Assembly: GCA_027484825.1 (NCBI GenBank)
Contig: JAIXSE010000016.1
Coordinates: forward strand, 186,001-250,000
From: Rubrivivax sp.
Lineage (GTDB): Bacteria; Pseudomonadota; Gammaproteobacteria; Burkholderiales; Burkholderiaceae_C
Direction of reading: 5' to 3'
Length of the DNA: 64,000 nucleotides
Notes under the pieces: model-generated
Seen by the model: only the letters and a program-made list of their open reading frames with translations
Databases searched by the model: none
Told to the model about the DNA's origin: nothing
Shown: one piece after another, positions 12,594 through 21,689 of the stretch
How the letters are laid out: the number at the start of each line of letters is the position of its first letter
How positions within the stretch are numbered: the first letter of the stretch is position 1
Position numbers and translations under genes: made by a program

Positions 12594-13367
12594 ATGTCTT
12601 TGATGACCAAACGCCCCTTTGCCCTTTCCCGTCGCGATGTTCTGCTGAGTGCGTCTGCGCTGCTGCTGCCGCTGCCTGGCGCCGTGCTGGCGCAATCTGG
12701 AGGCGCGACGCCCGATCCCTCGACGCTGCCGCCTGTGCTGGCAGATCTGGTGCCTGCGCGCTTGGGCGATCAGTTCCGACTGTCCAAGCTGGACGCCCGC
12801 GGAGCAGGCTGGCGGGATCTGGAGATCCGTTCCGCCGAGCCGGGTGGCGCAACGCGCACTGAAAAGGTCTCCATCCAGGCCGGGGCCCGAGCCATGTACG
12901 CCCTGCCGCGGGGCCAGTGGTTCGTCAATCTGAAGGTGGAGCAGAGCCAGGCCGGCAGCTACGCACGCGACCGCGCTTTGTGCATCGAGGCGCTGCGCAA
13001 TATCCATACGCTGCGAGACGAGAGCAGCCGCCGCTGGCTCGCCGAGGCGGACGAGAAGGCGCGTGAGCCACTGGCGTCTCGCACCTTGCCGGGGCTGGCG
13101 TTGGCCGAGCTGGACAAGGCGCCGCACCACGGCATCGAGACACTGGCTGCCAGCGAGAACCTGTATGGCGCGAGCGGCGTTCCGACGATGGCTCACTTTT
13201 TCCTGCCCTCGCGCGAGGTGATCGTCAGCGCCTACTTGCTGCACCAGAAGGACACGGCGGTGAAGACGCTGTCCGAATACCGCAGGCTGCGCGATGCATT
13301 CATTGACGGCTATGCGGAGGTGCTGGCGCGTGCGGTTGAGAAGGACGGTGTGCGATCCTCGTCCTGA
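12594..13367 (+). CDS. Exported protein of unknown function with Tat-like signal
   Basis: The 257-residue product begins with a signal containing SRRDVLLSASALLLPLPGA, a twin-arginine followed by a hydrophobic core and an AQ cleavage region. I do not recognise the mature domain, which is mostly helical and charged. No Shine-Dalgarno precedes the ATG at 12594 or the second ATG at 12603, so the start is uncertain. The preceding 287 bp hold no supported gene, only short ACACCGC direct repeats at about 12540-12566. Confidence 0.6.
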   Translation: MSLMTKRPFALSRRDVLLSASALLLPLPGAVLAQSGGATPDPSTLPPVLADLVPARLGDQFRLSKLDARGAGWRDLEIRSAEPGGATRTEKVSIQAGARAMYALPRGQWFVNLKVEQSQAGSYARDRALCIEALRNIHTLRDESSRRWLAEADEKAREPLASRTLPGLALAELDKAPHHGIETLAASENLYGASGVPTMAHFFLPSREVIVSAYLLHQKDTAVKTLSEYRRLRDAFIDGYAEVLARAVEKDGVRSSS

Positions 13368-13514
13368 AGGCACGGCACCTGTCTGACCGACCTCTCGAGC
13401 ATTTCCTCACGCTTCGCCTTTGAGGCTGGGCAATTTCCCCGCAAGGGGGGTGTTGTTGCATGGTTCCGGCCGATACCCTGCGCAGCTTTGAGCGAGCGAG
13501 GCTGGGAGGCCTGG

Positions 13515-14789
13515 ATGAAGATTGAAAGCAAAGCGTGTGGTCTTGGAAGACGATGGGCACGTTCGTTGTGCGCGGTTGTGTTGATGGCCTGTGCCGCGGC
13601 GGCCCAAGCTGGCGATAGCGAGTACGGTGAATTCCTGTTGGCTGCGGATGCGCCCTACGGCGGCACCTTCTTCAAATACAAGAACATGCTCAAAGCCTGG
13701 GCGGGTGCGGGTTCGCTCGACAGCATCGAGGTTCCGCTCGCCCCGACGGCTGACCGCAGCCGTGTGCTGCGCCGTGTCGTCTCTTCTGGAAAGCCGATAC
13801 CGGAGGAGGCCTACAAGGCCCTGAAGCTGAACCTTGAAAGGGCTACGCCTTCCGGTCCTCGCGCCTGGCATTTGTATTGGTCGCGCACCCTGGTGGAGCC
13901 GATCAACGGCGCTTCGACCGCACGCATGTTCTCAAGTGCTGAACGTCGCGCGGTGCTGTGTGAAACAGGACAGGTCCTGGAGGCGGGCTCGGTGTATTTC
14001 GCTGCGCTGGACACCTCTGGCGAGCCCTACGGGCCCAAGATCGACTACAGGAGCGTCTATCCAACGCCTGCTCGAATGGTCGCCGCCAAGGCCGACTTGG
14101 CCGCAGAGGTTCGTGCAGTATGTACGCCCATCCTCAGTGCAACGTATGGCGAGGAAGACGCCCGCGCGCGGTTGGACGCACTGCTGACGCCGCCGCCGAA
14201 GAGTGCGGAGATGAAGGCTTTTGAGGTTGTTCGCGAGCAGATGCTGACTCTGGCGCGTGCGGCAGCCGAGGAGGCCGCTGCGGCGCCGAAGACGGAGAAC
14301 AGCGACCGAATCGGTGTTGCGAAAGCGCGCGTTCGTTTGTTCCAGCAGAATGGCCTCGGAGGCGGGCTGACCAATGAGGCCGCCTGCGCGTCTGATAGTT
14401 CTATGGAAGATGCCGGAAGCGGCTTCTTCAAGTCGCTCGGGTCGACATTTGGCATTGCTGGCAACACCAGCATCGGAATGCCGGAGACAGAGACTTCACG
14501 GACCGTCAGTGATCGCAGCAAGATGGCGTCGAAAGCCTACTTCGTGGAACAAGAGGTCAGTGCTGGTGCCCCTGTGACGGTGGACTACGCATTCGGCAGC
14601 CCCGCCTCAGGGCAGAGTTGCAGCCGAATCAATGTCAGTTTCATCCCGGAGGCCGGTGCCGATTATGAAGTGCGCATGGATGTGGGCGGGCGCTTCTGTC
14701 GGCTCATCGTCAACCGCATTCTGCCGGGGGGCGCGTTGCTGCCGGAGCCTCTCATGCCCGCAGCGTCGGAATGCCCCCCGGCGAAGTGA
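13515..14789 (+). CDS. Secreted protein of unknown function
   Basis: The 424-residue protein has a signal peptide (SLCAVVLMACAAAAQAG, about residues 17-33). GGGAGG about six bases upstream supports the ATG at 13515. The middle region is Ala/Glu-rich and helical. The C-terminal 100 residues look beta-rich with Cys pairs (SGQSCSRINVSF, GGRFCRLIVN), perhaps a small lipid- or ligand-binding module. No known family was recognised. It may form an operon with the neighbouring unknown genes. Confidence 0.6.
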   Translation: MKIESKACGLGRRWARSLCAVVLMACAAAAQAGDSEYGEFLLAADAPYGGTFFKYKNMLKAWAGAGSLDSIEVPLAPTADRSRVLRRVVSSGKPIPEEAYKALKLNLERATPSGPRAWHLYWSRTLVEPINGASTARMFSSAERRAVLCETGQVLEAGSVYFAALDTSGEPYGPKIDYRSVYPTPARMVAAKADLAAEVRAVCTPILSATYGEEDARARLDALLTPPPKSAEMKAFEVVREQMLTLARAAAEEAAAAPKTENSDRIGVAKARVRLFQQNGLGGGLTNEAACASDSSMEDAGSGFFKSLGSTFGIAGNTSIGMPETETSRTVSDRSKMASKAYFVEQEVSAGAPVTVDYAFGSPASGQSCSRINVSFIPEAGADYEVRMDVGGRFCRLIVNRILPGGALLPEPLMPAASECPPAK

Positions 14790-15004
14790 ATAGGCGGATC
14801 CAAGGCATACCACCGGCCAGTGAGTAAGATGGCCGCTTCGCAGTCGCTGCGGTATGCCGAGGCTCGGCGGTCGGGCGGCGGCTCTCGACGGTGGATTCAA
14901 CGGGTCCGCTTTGGGGTCGGCTGAGAGATGCAACGTTCAGCTTGAGGGTCTACGCATCGCTTCACGCGGATCGTCAAAAGCCCAGCGTCAACATCACCAA
15001 ACAC

Positions 15005-15424
15005 ATGGCGCTCATCACAAACGGCTTGATTACGACCGGCATGACCAAGGGCGGCGGAAAGCTCCTTTTAACGAACGAGCATGTTCATGTCTTGAAGGAA
15101 GACGAAGTCAATCCCTTGCAACTTTTCTTGTTCGGGGCGGTTGGTCATTTGCTGGCCCGTCTGCTCGGCCGTATCGGACGGCCAGACGAACCGCCGGCCT
15201 TTCTATCCAGCTCCGAGGTCGCCGAATTGAGTGCCGCCCAGCTTCGGTCCATTCGACATCTGGAACCGATTGAGCGCTTTCCGATTTCTCCGTTGCTCGA
15301 CGCAGAGCGGTCTAGAGGTGGCGTGCTCTTCAATGTTGGACTCAGGCAGATTCGGTTTACGTCGTACTTGAGCCAAAAGAAGATTGCTGCGTTCCTCGCC
15401 GACCGTGGAGTAGCCGTCAAGTGA
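15005..15424 (+). CDS. Hypothetical protein
   Basis: A 139-residue open frame beginning MALITNGLITTGMTKGGGKLLL. It has no signal peptide. The N-terminal strand pattern (NGLITTG..KLLLTNEHVHVL) resembles bacterial PH-like domains, followed by helical and beta segments (GGVLFNVGLRQIRFTSY). The frame extends upstream to 14891, so the start is not certain. Function unknown. Confidence 0.5.
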   Translation: MALITNGLITTGMTKGGGKLLLTNEHVHVLKEDEVNPLQLFLFGAVGHLLARLLGRIGRPDEPPAFLSSSEVAELSAAQLRSIRHLEPIERFPISPLLDAERSRGGVLFNVGLRQIRFTSYLSQKKIAAFLADRGVAVK

Positions 15425-15622
15425 GAAGTGGCTGATCTGCCTATTGCCGCAATGCAGCGGGCCTCGCCATGGCATCGTGCCTGTGTTGCCTTCGCTCGGT
15501 CACGTTTTGATGCGGGTCACTGAAGACGGTGAGCGACAGTCGGCCCATGGGCCATCCAGCCTGTCGACGCCCCGCGACCTCATCAATAACGACCCGCCCC
15601 AGAGCAGCAGTCGCACTCAAGG

Positions 15623-16129
15623 ATGAAATTCAGCTATTCGTTCAGCCTCACTCCTGCGGCTCCGCCGACTCCTCCTGCGGAAAAGCTCCATCGGTACGAC
15701 TACAACGAGTTTTCTCTAAGCCTGCCGGAAGACTGGAGACAGGATCTGAATCCGGAAGAGCGCACCTTCACCTGGCACTCCGCGAAGGCGCGGGCCAGCA
15801 TTACTGTCAGCGCCGATTTCTTTGAGGTGCCGGAAGAGAAATGGCACGAGGTGGCAGAGGTGAGCCTGAACAGCCGGCATCACGTTCTCGAAAGCAGCCC
15901 CCCGGGTCCGGTGAGCGTCATCGCACGCAGCATCCGCCCCTACTCCGGTGGCGGTGGTCTGGAGCTCAGCTATGCAGCTGAAACCCCGGAGGTCACCTAC
16001 CTGTATCTCGGCTACGTCACGTCCCGGAAGGTCTTCAACTTCACGCTGACCAGCAAAGCTGGAAAAGTCGCGGCCATAACCCTCTACAACGAGACGATGC
16101 AGAATCGACTGCGAGTCAAGGTTCCCTGA
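15623..16129 (+). CDS. Hypothetical protein, possibly DcrB/DUF1795-like
   Basis: The 168-residue protein contains YDYNEFSLSLPEDWRQD followed by alternating strands and helices. This recalls the DcrB/DUF1795 fold, which includes the Eag chaperones of type VI effectors. The match is only by pattern. No signal peptide is evident. The frame ends 140 bp before rimO. If it were an Eag-type chaperone it would fit the vgrG remnant 11 kb downstream, but the distance argues against a direct link. Confidence 0.5.
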   Translation: MKFSYSFSLTPAAPPTPPAEKLHRYDYNEFSLSLPEDWRQDLNPEERTFTWHSAKARASITVSADFFEVPEEKWHEVAEVSLNSRHHVLESSPPGPVSVIARSIRPYSGGGGLELSYAAETPEVTYLYLGYVTSRKVFNFTLTSKAGKVAAITLYNETMQNRLRVKVP

Positions 16130-16222
16130 TCGGACGAAGCGCCGATCTTGCTCCCGAGGTGCAGCCCCACCACCGGGATGGTTGGCTGTGAGCTGCGCAC
16201 GACACCCTCTGGCCCGCTCGTC

Positions 16223-16228
16223 TACAAT
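16223..16228 (+). promoter_or_regulatory. Possible -10 box of rimO
   Basis: TACAAT lies 42 bp before the rimO ATG. The -35 region is poor, so this rests on the -10 match and its position alone. Confidence 0.35.
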
Positions 16229-16269
16229 ACTGGCCCAGCCCACCAGCCAGTTCGCCCGGCGGAAGTCAA

Positions 16270-17679
16270 ATGGAATCAACAACTTACACCCCCGCCGCCG
16301 ACGCATCCAAGGCAGCTCCCAAGATCGGTTTCGTGTCCCTGGGCTGCCCCAAGGCGCTCACCGACAGCGAACTCATCCTCACCCAGCTGCGCGCCGAGGG
16401 CTACGAAACCTCCAAGACCTTCGCTGGCGCCGACCTGGTGATCGTCAACACCTGCGGCTTCATCGATGACGCCGTCAAGGAAAGCCTGGACACCATCGGC
16501 GAAGCGCTGGCGGAAAACGGCAAGGTCATCGTCACCGGCTGCCTGGGCGCCAAGTCCGGTGCCAACACGGACAACCTCGTCCGTGAAATCCATCCCAGCG
16601 TGCTGGCCGTCACCGGCCCCCATGCCACCCAGGAAGTGATGGACGCGGTGCACACCCATGTGCCCAAGCCCCACGACCCCTTCATCGATCTGGTGCCCGA
16701 AGCCCGCGGCGTCGCCGGCATCAAGCTCACCCCCAAACACTACGCCTACCTGAAGATCAGCGAAGGCTGCAACCACCGCTGCAGCTTCTGCATCATCCCC
16801 AGCATGCGCGGCGACCTGGTGTCCCGTCCCATCGGCGATGTGCTGTCCGAGGCCAAGGCGCTGTTCGAATCCGGCGTCAAGGAATTGCTGGTCATCAGCC
16901 AGGACACCAGCGCCTACGGCGTGGATGTGAAGTACCGCACCGGTTTCTGGGACGGCAAGCCGGTCAAGACCCGCATGTTCGACCTGGTCGCGCAGCTCGG
17001 CGAGATTGCCAAGCCCTACGGCGCCTGGGTCCGCCTGCATTACGTCTATCCTTACCCGCACGTGGACGAAGTGCTGCCGATGATGGCCCAGGGCCTGATC
17101 CTTCCGTATCTGGACGTGCCCTTCCAGCATGCCCATCCGGACGTGCTCAAGCGCATGAAGCGCCCCGCCAACGGCGAGAAGAACCTGGAACGCATCCAGC
17201 GCTGGCGCGAGATCTGCCCGGAGCTGGTCATCCGTTCCACCTTCATCGCAGGCTTCCCCGGCGAGACCGAAGAAGAATTCCAGTACCTGCTGGACTTCAT
17301 GCGGGAAGCGCAGATTGACCGCGCCGGTTGCTTCGCTTATTCGCCGATTGACGGCGCCCCCGCCAACGCACTGCCCGGCGCGCTGCCCGACGAGGTCCGC
17401 GAGGAACGCCGTGCCCGCTTCATGGCGGTGGCGGAGGAAGTGTCCATTGCCAAGCTGCAGCGCCGCGTCGGTGCGACCATGCAGGTGATCGTCGACAGCG
17501 CCCCGGGCCTGGGACGCAAGGGTGGCGTCGGCCGCTCGTATGCCGACGCCCCGGAGATCGACGGCACCGTCCGTCTGCTGCCCCCGGAAAAGGCCAGCAA
17601 GCAGCTCAAGGTCGGTGAATTCACCCGCGCGCGCATCGTGGCCGTGGAAGGCCACGATCTGATCGCCTTGCCGATCTGA
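16270..17679 (+). CDS. rimO: Ribosomal protein S12 methylthiotransferase RimO
   Basis: Radical-SAM enzyme that adds a methylthio group to the conserved Asp (Asp89 in E. coli) of ribosomal protein S12. The 469-residue product shows the N-terminal MTTase domain with its three cluster cysteines (VSLGCPK, VNTCGF, TGCLG), the radical-SAM CxxxCxxC in [10 protein letters not shown], and a C-terminal TRAM domain ending [19 protein letters not shown] about six bases upstream supports the ATG. It is convergent with the next gene; CTGAGCC/GGCTCAG inverted arms at 17676-17699 could end transcription. Confidence 0.96.
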   Translation: MESTTYTPAADASKAAPKIGFVSLGCPKALTDSELILTQLRAEGYETSKTFAGADLVIVNTCGFIDDAVKESLDTIGEALAENGKVIVTGCLGAKSGANTDNLVREIHPSVLAVTGPHATQEVMDAVHTHVPKPHDPFIDLVPEARGVAGIKLTPKHYAYLKISEGCNHRCSFCIIPSMRGDLVSRPIGDVLSEAKALFESGVKELLVISQDTSAYGVDVKYRTGFWDGKPVKTRMFDLVAQLGEIAKPYGAWVRLHYVYPYPHVDEVLPMMAQGLILPYLDVPFQHAHPDVLKRMKRPANGEKNLERIQRWREICPELVIRSTFIAGFPGETEEEFQYLLDFMREAQIDRAGCFAYSPIDGAPANALPGALPDEVREERRARFMAVAEEVSIAKLQRRVGATMQVIVDSAPGLGRKGGVGRSYADAPEIDGTVRLLPPEKASKQLKVGEFTRARIVAVEGHDLIALPI

Positions 17680-17718
17680 GCCTGGACGTCCGGGCTCAGG
17701 AGGTCTGAGCCCAGGGCC

Positions 17719-18804
17719 TCAGCGGCCGGGCGACGTCTCGGCCAACTGCAGCAGTTCCAGCATCGGGCCGAAGCGCATGGGTTCAGCCTCCAGTTGCCGG
17801 CTGGTCGCTTCGCGCAGGCGGCTGAGGGTTGCGTCGCCGAAGGCATCTTCGTCGTCGGCATCGACGGCCTTCAGCAGCGCCGTACGGTCCTCCGTACCCA
17901 AGGCGACCAGCGTCGCGCGGTAGAAGCAGTCGCCGCCGGTGGGGGTCGGCACCTTGCGGCCGTTGATCTGCGCGGCGTAGTGACCCTCTCGATGGTCCAG
18001 CAGCATCGTCACGGGCGTCTTGCCAGGCGCCTGCGCCGGCCCGAACTGATCCAGCAGGGTGCCGTCCATGTTGCGGATCTGCAGTGGGCGCCCCGCCGGC
18101 CATCCCGGCAGGGTGACGATGGCATGCGGCGCGATTTCTCCGCCCAATCCTTGCCAGGTATGCAGCGTGCGAATCTCCCGGGCCGCTTCCTGCAGCAGTT
18201 CGCGCTGGCGTGGCGTGGGCTGGGGGGAGCGCGGGGGCTTTGGCGGCGGGGAGTCAGCGCCTGTGTCGTCCCGCACCGACGGGGTTGGGATCTCCCGGTT
18301 GATGGTGTTGACCCAGCTCAGGAAACGCAGCCGCATGGCTTCATAGTGCGGCGTGCGCGGGACGTGGTCGGGATTGAGGTCCAGGGACGGCGACAGCGCG
18401 CAGAGCATCCTCCAGAGCTGCGGACTCTGGCAGACGGCCTCTCTCACCAGTCGGCCTTCGCTGGGAGACATGCTTCGCACCAGCTCCAGCAGGTCGGGCA
18501 GGACTTGCGGCACTTGATTCATCTCGTGGTCTGCGGCGATTTGGTCCCTCTGGACGGACAGGAACCAGAACGAGAACTCCATGATCAGGGCTTCGGTCAC
18601 GTGGCTCGCGAAGTCCGTCGGCACTGGCGCACGCGGATCGGCCGCCACGGCAGCGCCCAGTACCTTCGTCGTCATCTCAGACACTTTGAGTTGCAGCCGC
18701 TCCAGCTCCCGGCGTTCCATATCCATCAGTCGAAGGGTCTGGCCGTTCGCCAGCTCATAGACATGCGGAGGCGCTGCGAAGGCGCGCGCGAATTGGCTGT
18801 ACAT
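17719..18804 (-). CDS. Unknown protein with a C-terminal candidate circularly permuted OTU-like cysteine protease motif
   Basis: The 361-residue protein lacks a signal peptide. Residues 1-170 are helical with no recognised family. A Pro-rich linker (about 173-200) leads to a C-terminal domain. There, TPVTMLLDHREGHYAAQI (His275) is followed 18 residues later by GGDCFYRATLVAL (Cys293). In OTU deubiquitinases a GD/GNC motif with a following aromatic or Leu holds the nucleophile, and a late HY motif holds the His. Here His precedes Cys, as in the circularly permuted OTUs known from some bacteria. The start at 18804 is the only good ATG. It sits alone between rimO and metC. Function as an effector is inference. 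Confidence 0.5.
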   Translation of the reverse strand: MYSQFARAFAAPPHVYELANGQTLRLMDMERRELERLQLKVSEMTTKVLGAAVAADPRAPVPTDFASHVTEALIMEFSFWFLSVQRDQIAADHEMNQVPQVLPDLLELVRSMSPSEGRLVREAVCQSPQLWRMLCALSPSLDLNPDHVPRTPHYEAMRLRFLSWVNTINREIPTPSVRDDTGADSPPPKPPRSPQPTPRQRELLQEAAREIRTLHTWQGLGGEIAPHAIVTLPGWPAGRPLQIRNMDGTLLDQFGPAQAPGKTPVTMLLDHREGHYAAQINGRKVPTPTGGDCFYRATLVALGTEDRTALLKAVDADDEDAFGDATLSRLREATSRQLEAEPMRFGPMLELLQLAETSPGR

Positions 18805-18974
18805 GAGAGATCTCCTGCTTGCGTCAACAGTGACGGGTCTCGCTCAGTGGGTGTCATCTGACAGTTGATTCGCTTGACAACTGATCGGCGCCTGCGGGAG
18901 CGTCATGTCCTGCGTTAACCTCCGATGGCAGGGCCTTCAGCCGGTTGAAGGCATCGATTTATCAGGAGCACTTC

Positions 18975-20171
18975 TTGACCAAACGCGGCAAGTCCACCGA
19001 ACAGATCCACCACGATTACCAACCGCCCTCCGGCTGGGGCGCGGTGCCGGTGCCTGTCTACAAGGCTTCGACGGTGCTGTTTCCGGACACGGCGGCGCTG
19101 CACCGTCCGCGCTCCCGGGAGGCGGTGACCTATCGCTACGGGCTGCAGTGCACGCCGGGAAGCCTCACCCTGGCTGCACGTATCGCCACCCTGGAGCAAG
19201 CGACGCATTGCGTGCTGGTGCCCAGTGGCCTGGCAGCCATCACGCTCACCAGCATGGCGCTGCTCAAACCCGGCGACGAGGTGCTGCTGCCGGACAACGT
19301 GTATGGCCAGAATCGCTACATCAGCACCGGACTGCTGAGCCGCCTGGGCATCCACCACCGGTTCTACGACCCGCTCGATGCGGTGGCCTTCGAAGGCCTG
19401 CTGAGCGAGCGCACCCGGCTGGTCTGGCTGGAGGCGGCGGGCTCCATCACGATGGAGTTTCCGGATCTGATCGGCCTGCTTCAGGCCTGCAAGGCCCGCG
19501 GCATCACCACCGCCATGGACAACACCTGGGGGGCGGGCATGGCCTTCAACGCCTTCGAGCTGGCGCCCGGCCTGGGGGTGGACGTCTCCATGCAGGCGCT
19601 CACCAAGTTCGCGTCTGGCGGGGCGGATGTGCTGATGGGGGCGGTCTGCACCCGCGACGCCGCCTTGCATCGCCGTCTGGACGAGATGTATGAGTTCCTG
19701 GGCTACGGCGTCGGCCAGAACGATGTGGAAGCGGTGCTGCGCGGCTTGCCCAGCCTGCCGCTGCGTTATCGGGCCCAGGAGGCTGCCGCGCTGGATCTGG
19801 CGCGCTGGATGCAGCAGCAACCGTCCGTGGCCCGGGTGCTGCATCCGGCCCTGGCGGGCTCGCCCGGCCATGAATACTGGAAGGCGGTGAGCCAGGCGGG
19901 GTCCAGTTGCCTGTTCTCGGCGGTGTTCCAACCGGCCTACACCGCCGGGCAGGTGGATGCGTTCGTGGATGCCCTGCGGTGCTTTGGCATCGGCTACTCA
20001 TGGGCGGGCCCGATGAGTCTGGCGGTGCCGTATGACCTGACCCACAGCCGGTCCCTGCCGCTGCCCTGGACACCGCAGGAGGGCGGCACGCTGGTGCGCT
20101 TTGCCATCGGCCTGGAGGACGTGGAAGACCTGCGCGCGGATCTGGCGCAGGCCTTGTTGACGCTGGGCTGA
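18975..20171 (+). CDS. metC: Cystathionine beta-lyase (Cys/Met PLP-dependent enzyme)
   Basis: Cleaves cystathionine to homocysteine, pyruvate and ammonia in methionine synthesis. The 398-residue product has the family hallmarks LVPSGLAAIT, DNTWGAG and the PLP lysine in ALTKFASGG (Lys211, close to Lys210 of E. coli MetC). The start is a TTG at 18975 preceded by AGGAG with a six-base spacer; a TTG at 18945 is in frame but has no such site. Related gamma-lyases cannot be fully excluded from sequence. It is convergent with smpB. Confidence 0.88.
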   Translation: MTKRGKSTEQIHHDYQPPSGWGAVPVPVYKASTVLFPDTAALHRPRSREAVTYRYGLQCTPGSLTLAARIATLEQATHCVLVPSGLAAITLTSMALLKPGDEVLLPDNVYGQNRYISTGLLSRLGIHHRFYDPLDAVAFEGLLSERTRLVWLEAAGSITMEFPDLIGLLQACKARGITTAMDNTWGAGMAFNAFELAPGLGVDVSMQALTKFASGGADVLMGAVCTRDAALHRRLDEMYEFLGYGVGQNDVEAVLRGLPSLPLRYRAQEAAALDLARWMQQQPSVARVLHPALAGSPGHEYWKAVSQAGSSCLFSAVFQPAYTAGQVDAFVDALRCFGIGYSWAGPMSLAVPYDLTHSRSLPLPWTPQEGGTLVRFAIGLEDVEDLRADLAQALLTLG

Positions 20172-20191
20172 GGAGCGGGCGCTCCGCTCAG
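20168..20191. terminator. Hairpin between metC and smpB ends
   Basis: CTGAG-GAGCG-GG-CGCTC-CG-CTCAG forms an imperfect stem at the convergent gene ends. It has no T run, so a terminator role is tentative. Confidence 0.35.
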
Positions 20192-20658
20192 TCCTTAGAC
20201 GCCGAGGGGCCGCTCACCTTGTGGCGCATCAGCCGGCCCTTTTCGCGCTCCCAGTCGCGTTTTTTCTCGGTCTCGCGCTTGTCATGCTGGGCCTTGCCCT
20301 TGGCCAGGGCGATCTGCGCCTTCACCCGGCCGCCCTTGTAATGCAGGTCCAGCGGGATCAGCGTGAAGCCGCGTTGCTCCACCTTGCCGATCAGCCGGCG
20401 GATTTCCGCCCGGCCCATCAGCAGCTTCTTGGTGCGGTCCGCCTGCGGGCTCACATGGGTGGAGGCGGTGCGCAGCGGGTTGATGCGGCAGCCGATCAGG
20501 AACAGCTCGCCATCACGGATCAGCACATAGCCGTCGGGCAGTTGCACCTGGCCGGCGCGGATGGCCTTGACCTCCCAGCCTTCCAGCACGATGCCAGCCT
20601 CGTACTGCTCTTCGATGTGATATTCGAATCTGGCGCGTCGGTTTTCTGCGATGGACAT
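20188..20658 (-). CDS. smpB: SsrA-binding protein SmpB
   Basis: SmpB binds tmRNA and delivers it to stalled ribosomes in trans-translation. The 156-residue protein contains [32 protein letters not shown] in its N-terminal half, and the C-terminal [17 protein letters not shown] tail that enters the mRNA channel. Length and motifs are typical. It is divergent from ratA, the usual arrangement in proteobacteria. Confidence 0.97.
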   Translation of the reverse strand: MSIAENRRARFEYHIEEQYEAGIVLEGWEVKAIRAGQVQLPDGYVLIRDGELFLIGCRINPLRTASTHVSPQADRTKKLLMGRAEIRRLIGKVEQRGFTLIPLDLHYKGGRVKAQIALAKGKAQHDKRETEKKRDWEREKGRLMRHKVSGPSASKD

Positions 20659-20777
20659 GCGGTGGGGATCGGTTGGGATCCGGTGGGATCTGTGGGGTGG
20701 GGCGGTCGGCCGACGGTCGGCCGAAGGTCAGGGCGGCGGTGAACCTGCGGGGCGACCGCGGGCATTCATGAGACGCC

Positions 20778-20783
20778 TACAAT
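20778..20783 (+). promoter_or_regulatory. Possible -10 box of ratA
   Basis: TACAAT lies 21 bp upstream of the ratA ATG; no convincing -35 box is visible. Confidence 0.3.
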
Positions 20784-20804
20784 CCCTGCATTCTAAGAAG
20801 TGTC

Positions 20805-21272
20805 ATGAAGCAAGTTAGGAAGACCGTCCTTCTCTGGTACTCACCCCGCGAGATCTACGAGCTCGTCACCGCGGTTGAACGCTACCCAGAATTCCTGCCC
20901 TGGTGCGCCGCCGCCGAGGTGCTGGAGCGCCATGACGACGGCATGACCGCCAAATTGTCCCTGGCCTACGCCGGGCTGCGCCACGCCTTCACCACCCGCA
21001 ACACGCATGAGCTGAACAAGCGCGTGCGCATGCAACTGGTGGATGGGCCGTTCTCCATGCTGGACGGAGACTGGCAGTTCCTGCCCCTGAACAAGCCGGG
21101 TGCTCTGGCAGATGGGGGCGAGCCGCAGGCTTGCAAGATCGAGTTCGAACTTCGCTATGCGTTCTCCAGCTTCGCCCTGGAGGCCGTGGTGAGTCCGGTG
21201 TTCGATCGCATCGCCAACACCTTCGTGGACAGCTTCGTCAAACGGGCGGAGCAGGTTTATGGGCCCCGCTGA
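20805..21272 (+). CDS. ratA: RatA/Coq10-type START-domain protein
   Basis: The 155-residue protein is a single START/polyketide-cyclase domain, with MKQVRKTVLLWYSPREIYELVTAVERYPEFLPWC at the start and SPVFDRIANTFVDSFVKRAEQVYG at the end. E. coli RatA was reported as an inhibitor of 70S assembly and later as a ubiquinone-binding (Coq10-like) protein needed for respiration. Its 3' end overlaps the next gene by 14 bp, so the two are translationally coupled. Confidence 0.9.
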   Translation: MKQVRKTVLLWYSPREIYELVTAVERYPEFLPWCAAAEVLERHDDGMTAKLSLAYAGLRHAFTTRNTHELNKRVRMQLVDGPFSMLDGDWQFLPLNKPGALADGGEPQACKIEFELRYAFSSFALEAVVSPVFDRIANTFVDSFVKRAEQVYGPR

Positions 21273-21618
21273 GCCTGTGGCTCAGCCGTCCGCAGAGGCT
21301 GGGGGGCTGCTGGCGGTCGAGCTGCTGTGGAGCCCTCAGCGCGGGCAGTGGCAGCGCCTGTCGCTGTCCCTGCCGGACGGCAGCACCGTGGTGGAGGCCC
21401 TTCGGGCCAGCCATTGGTTCGACGAGGCCGAGCTTCGCACGCTCAAGACCGGCATCTGGAGCCGCCTGCGCCCGCTGGACACCGCGCTGCGCCAAGGCGA
21501 CCGGGTCGAGGTGTATCGCCCGCTGACGGTCGACCCCAAGGAAGCGCGCCGTCAGCGTTATCAGGCCACGGGCCGGCGCATCGTCACCCGCCATCGTCCG
21601 CTCGGAAAAAAGGCCTGA
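21259..21618 (+). CDS. rnfH: RnfH family (RatB) ubiquitin-like protein
   Basis: The 119-residue protein has a beta-grasp pattern with LAVELLWSPQRGQWQRLSL, STVVEALRAS and the hallmark RVEVYRPLTVDPKEARRQRY near the C-terminus. RnfH family members accompany ratA in proteobacteria; their role is not settled. Here they overlap, so they are cotranslated. Confidence 0.9.
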   Translation: MGPAEPVAQPSAEAGGLLAVELLWSPQRGQWQRLSLSLPDGSTVVEALRASHWFDEAELRTLKTGIWSRLRPLDTALRQGDRVEVYRPLTVDPKEARRQRYQATGRRIVTRHRPLGKKA

Positions 21619-21640
21619 CGCCGTTTCGCGTCAGGCCTTG
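21610..21640 (-). terminator. Rho-independent terminator of the DUF4124 gene, overlapping the rnfH end
   Basis: AAGGCCTGACGC (21610-21621) and GCGTCAGGCCTT (21628-21639) form a 12-bp stem. The run of A just left of it (21606-21611) reads as T on the minus strand, so it ends transcripts of the minus-strand gene at 21690-22190. It overlaps the last codons of rnfH. Confidence 0.8.
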
Positions 21641-21689
21641 AGCGTGGTGCCGGCCCGCTTGTGACAGCGGTAGCCGCTACTCACATTTT

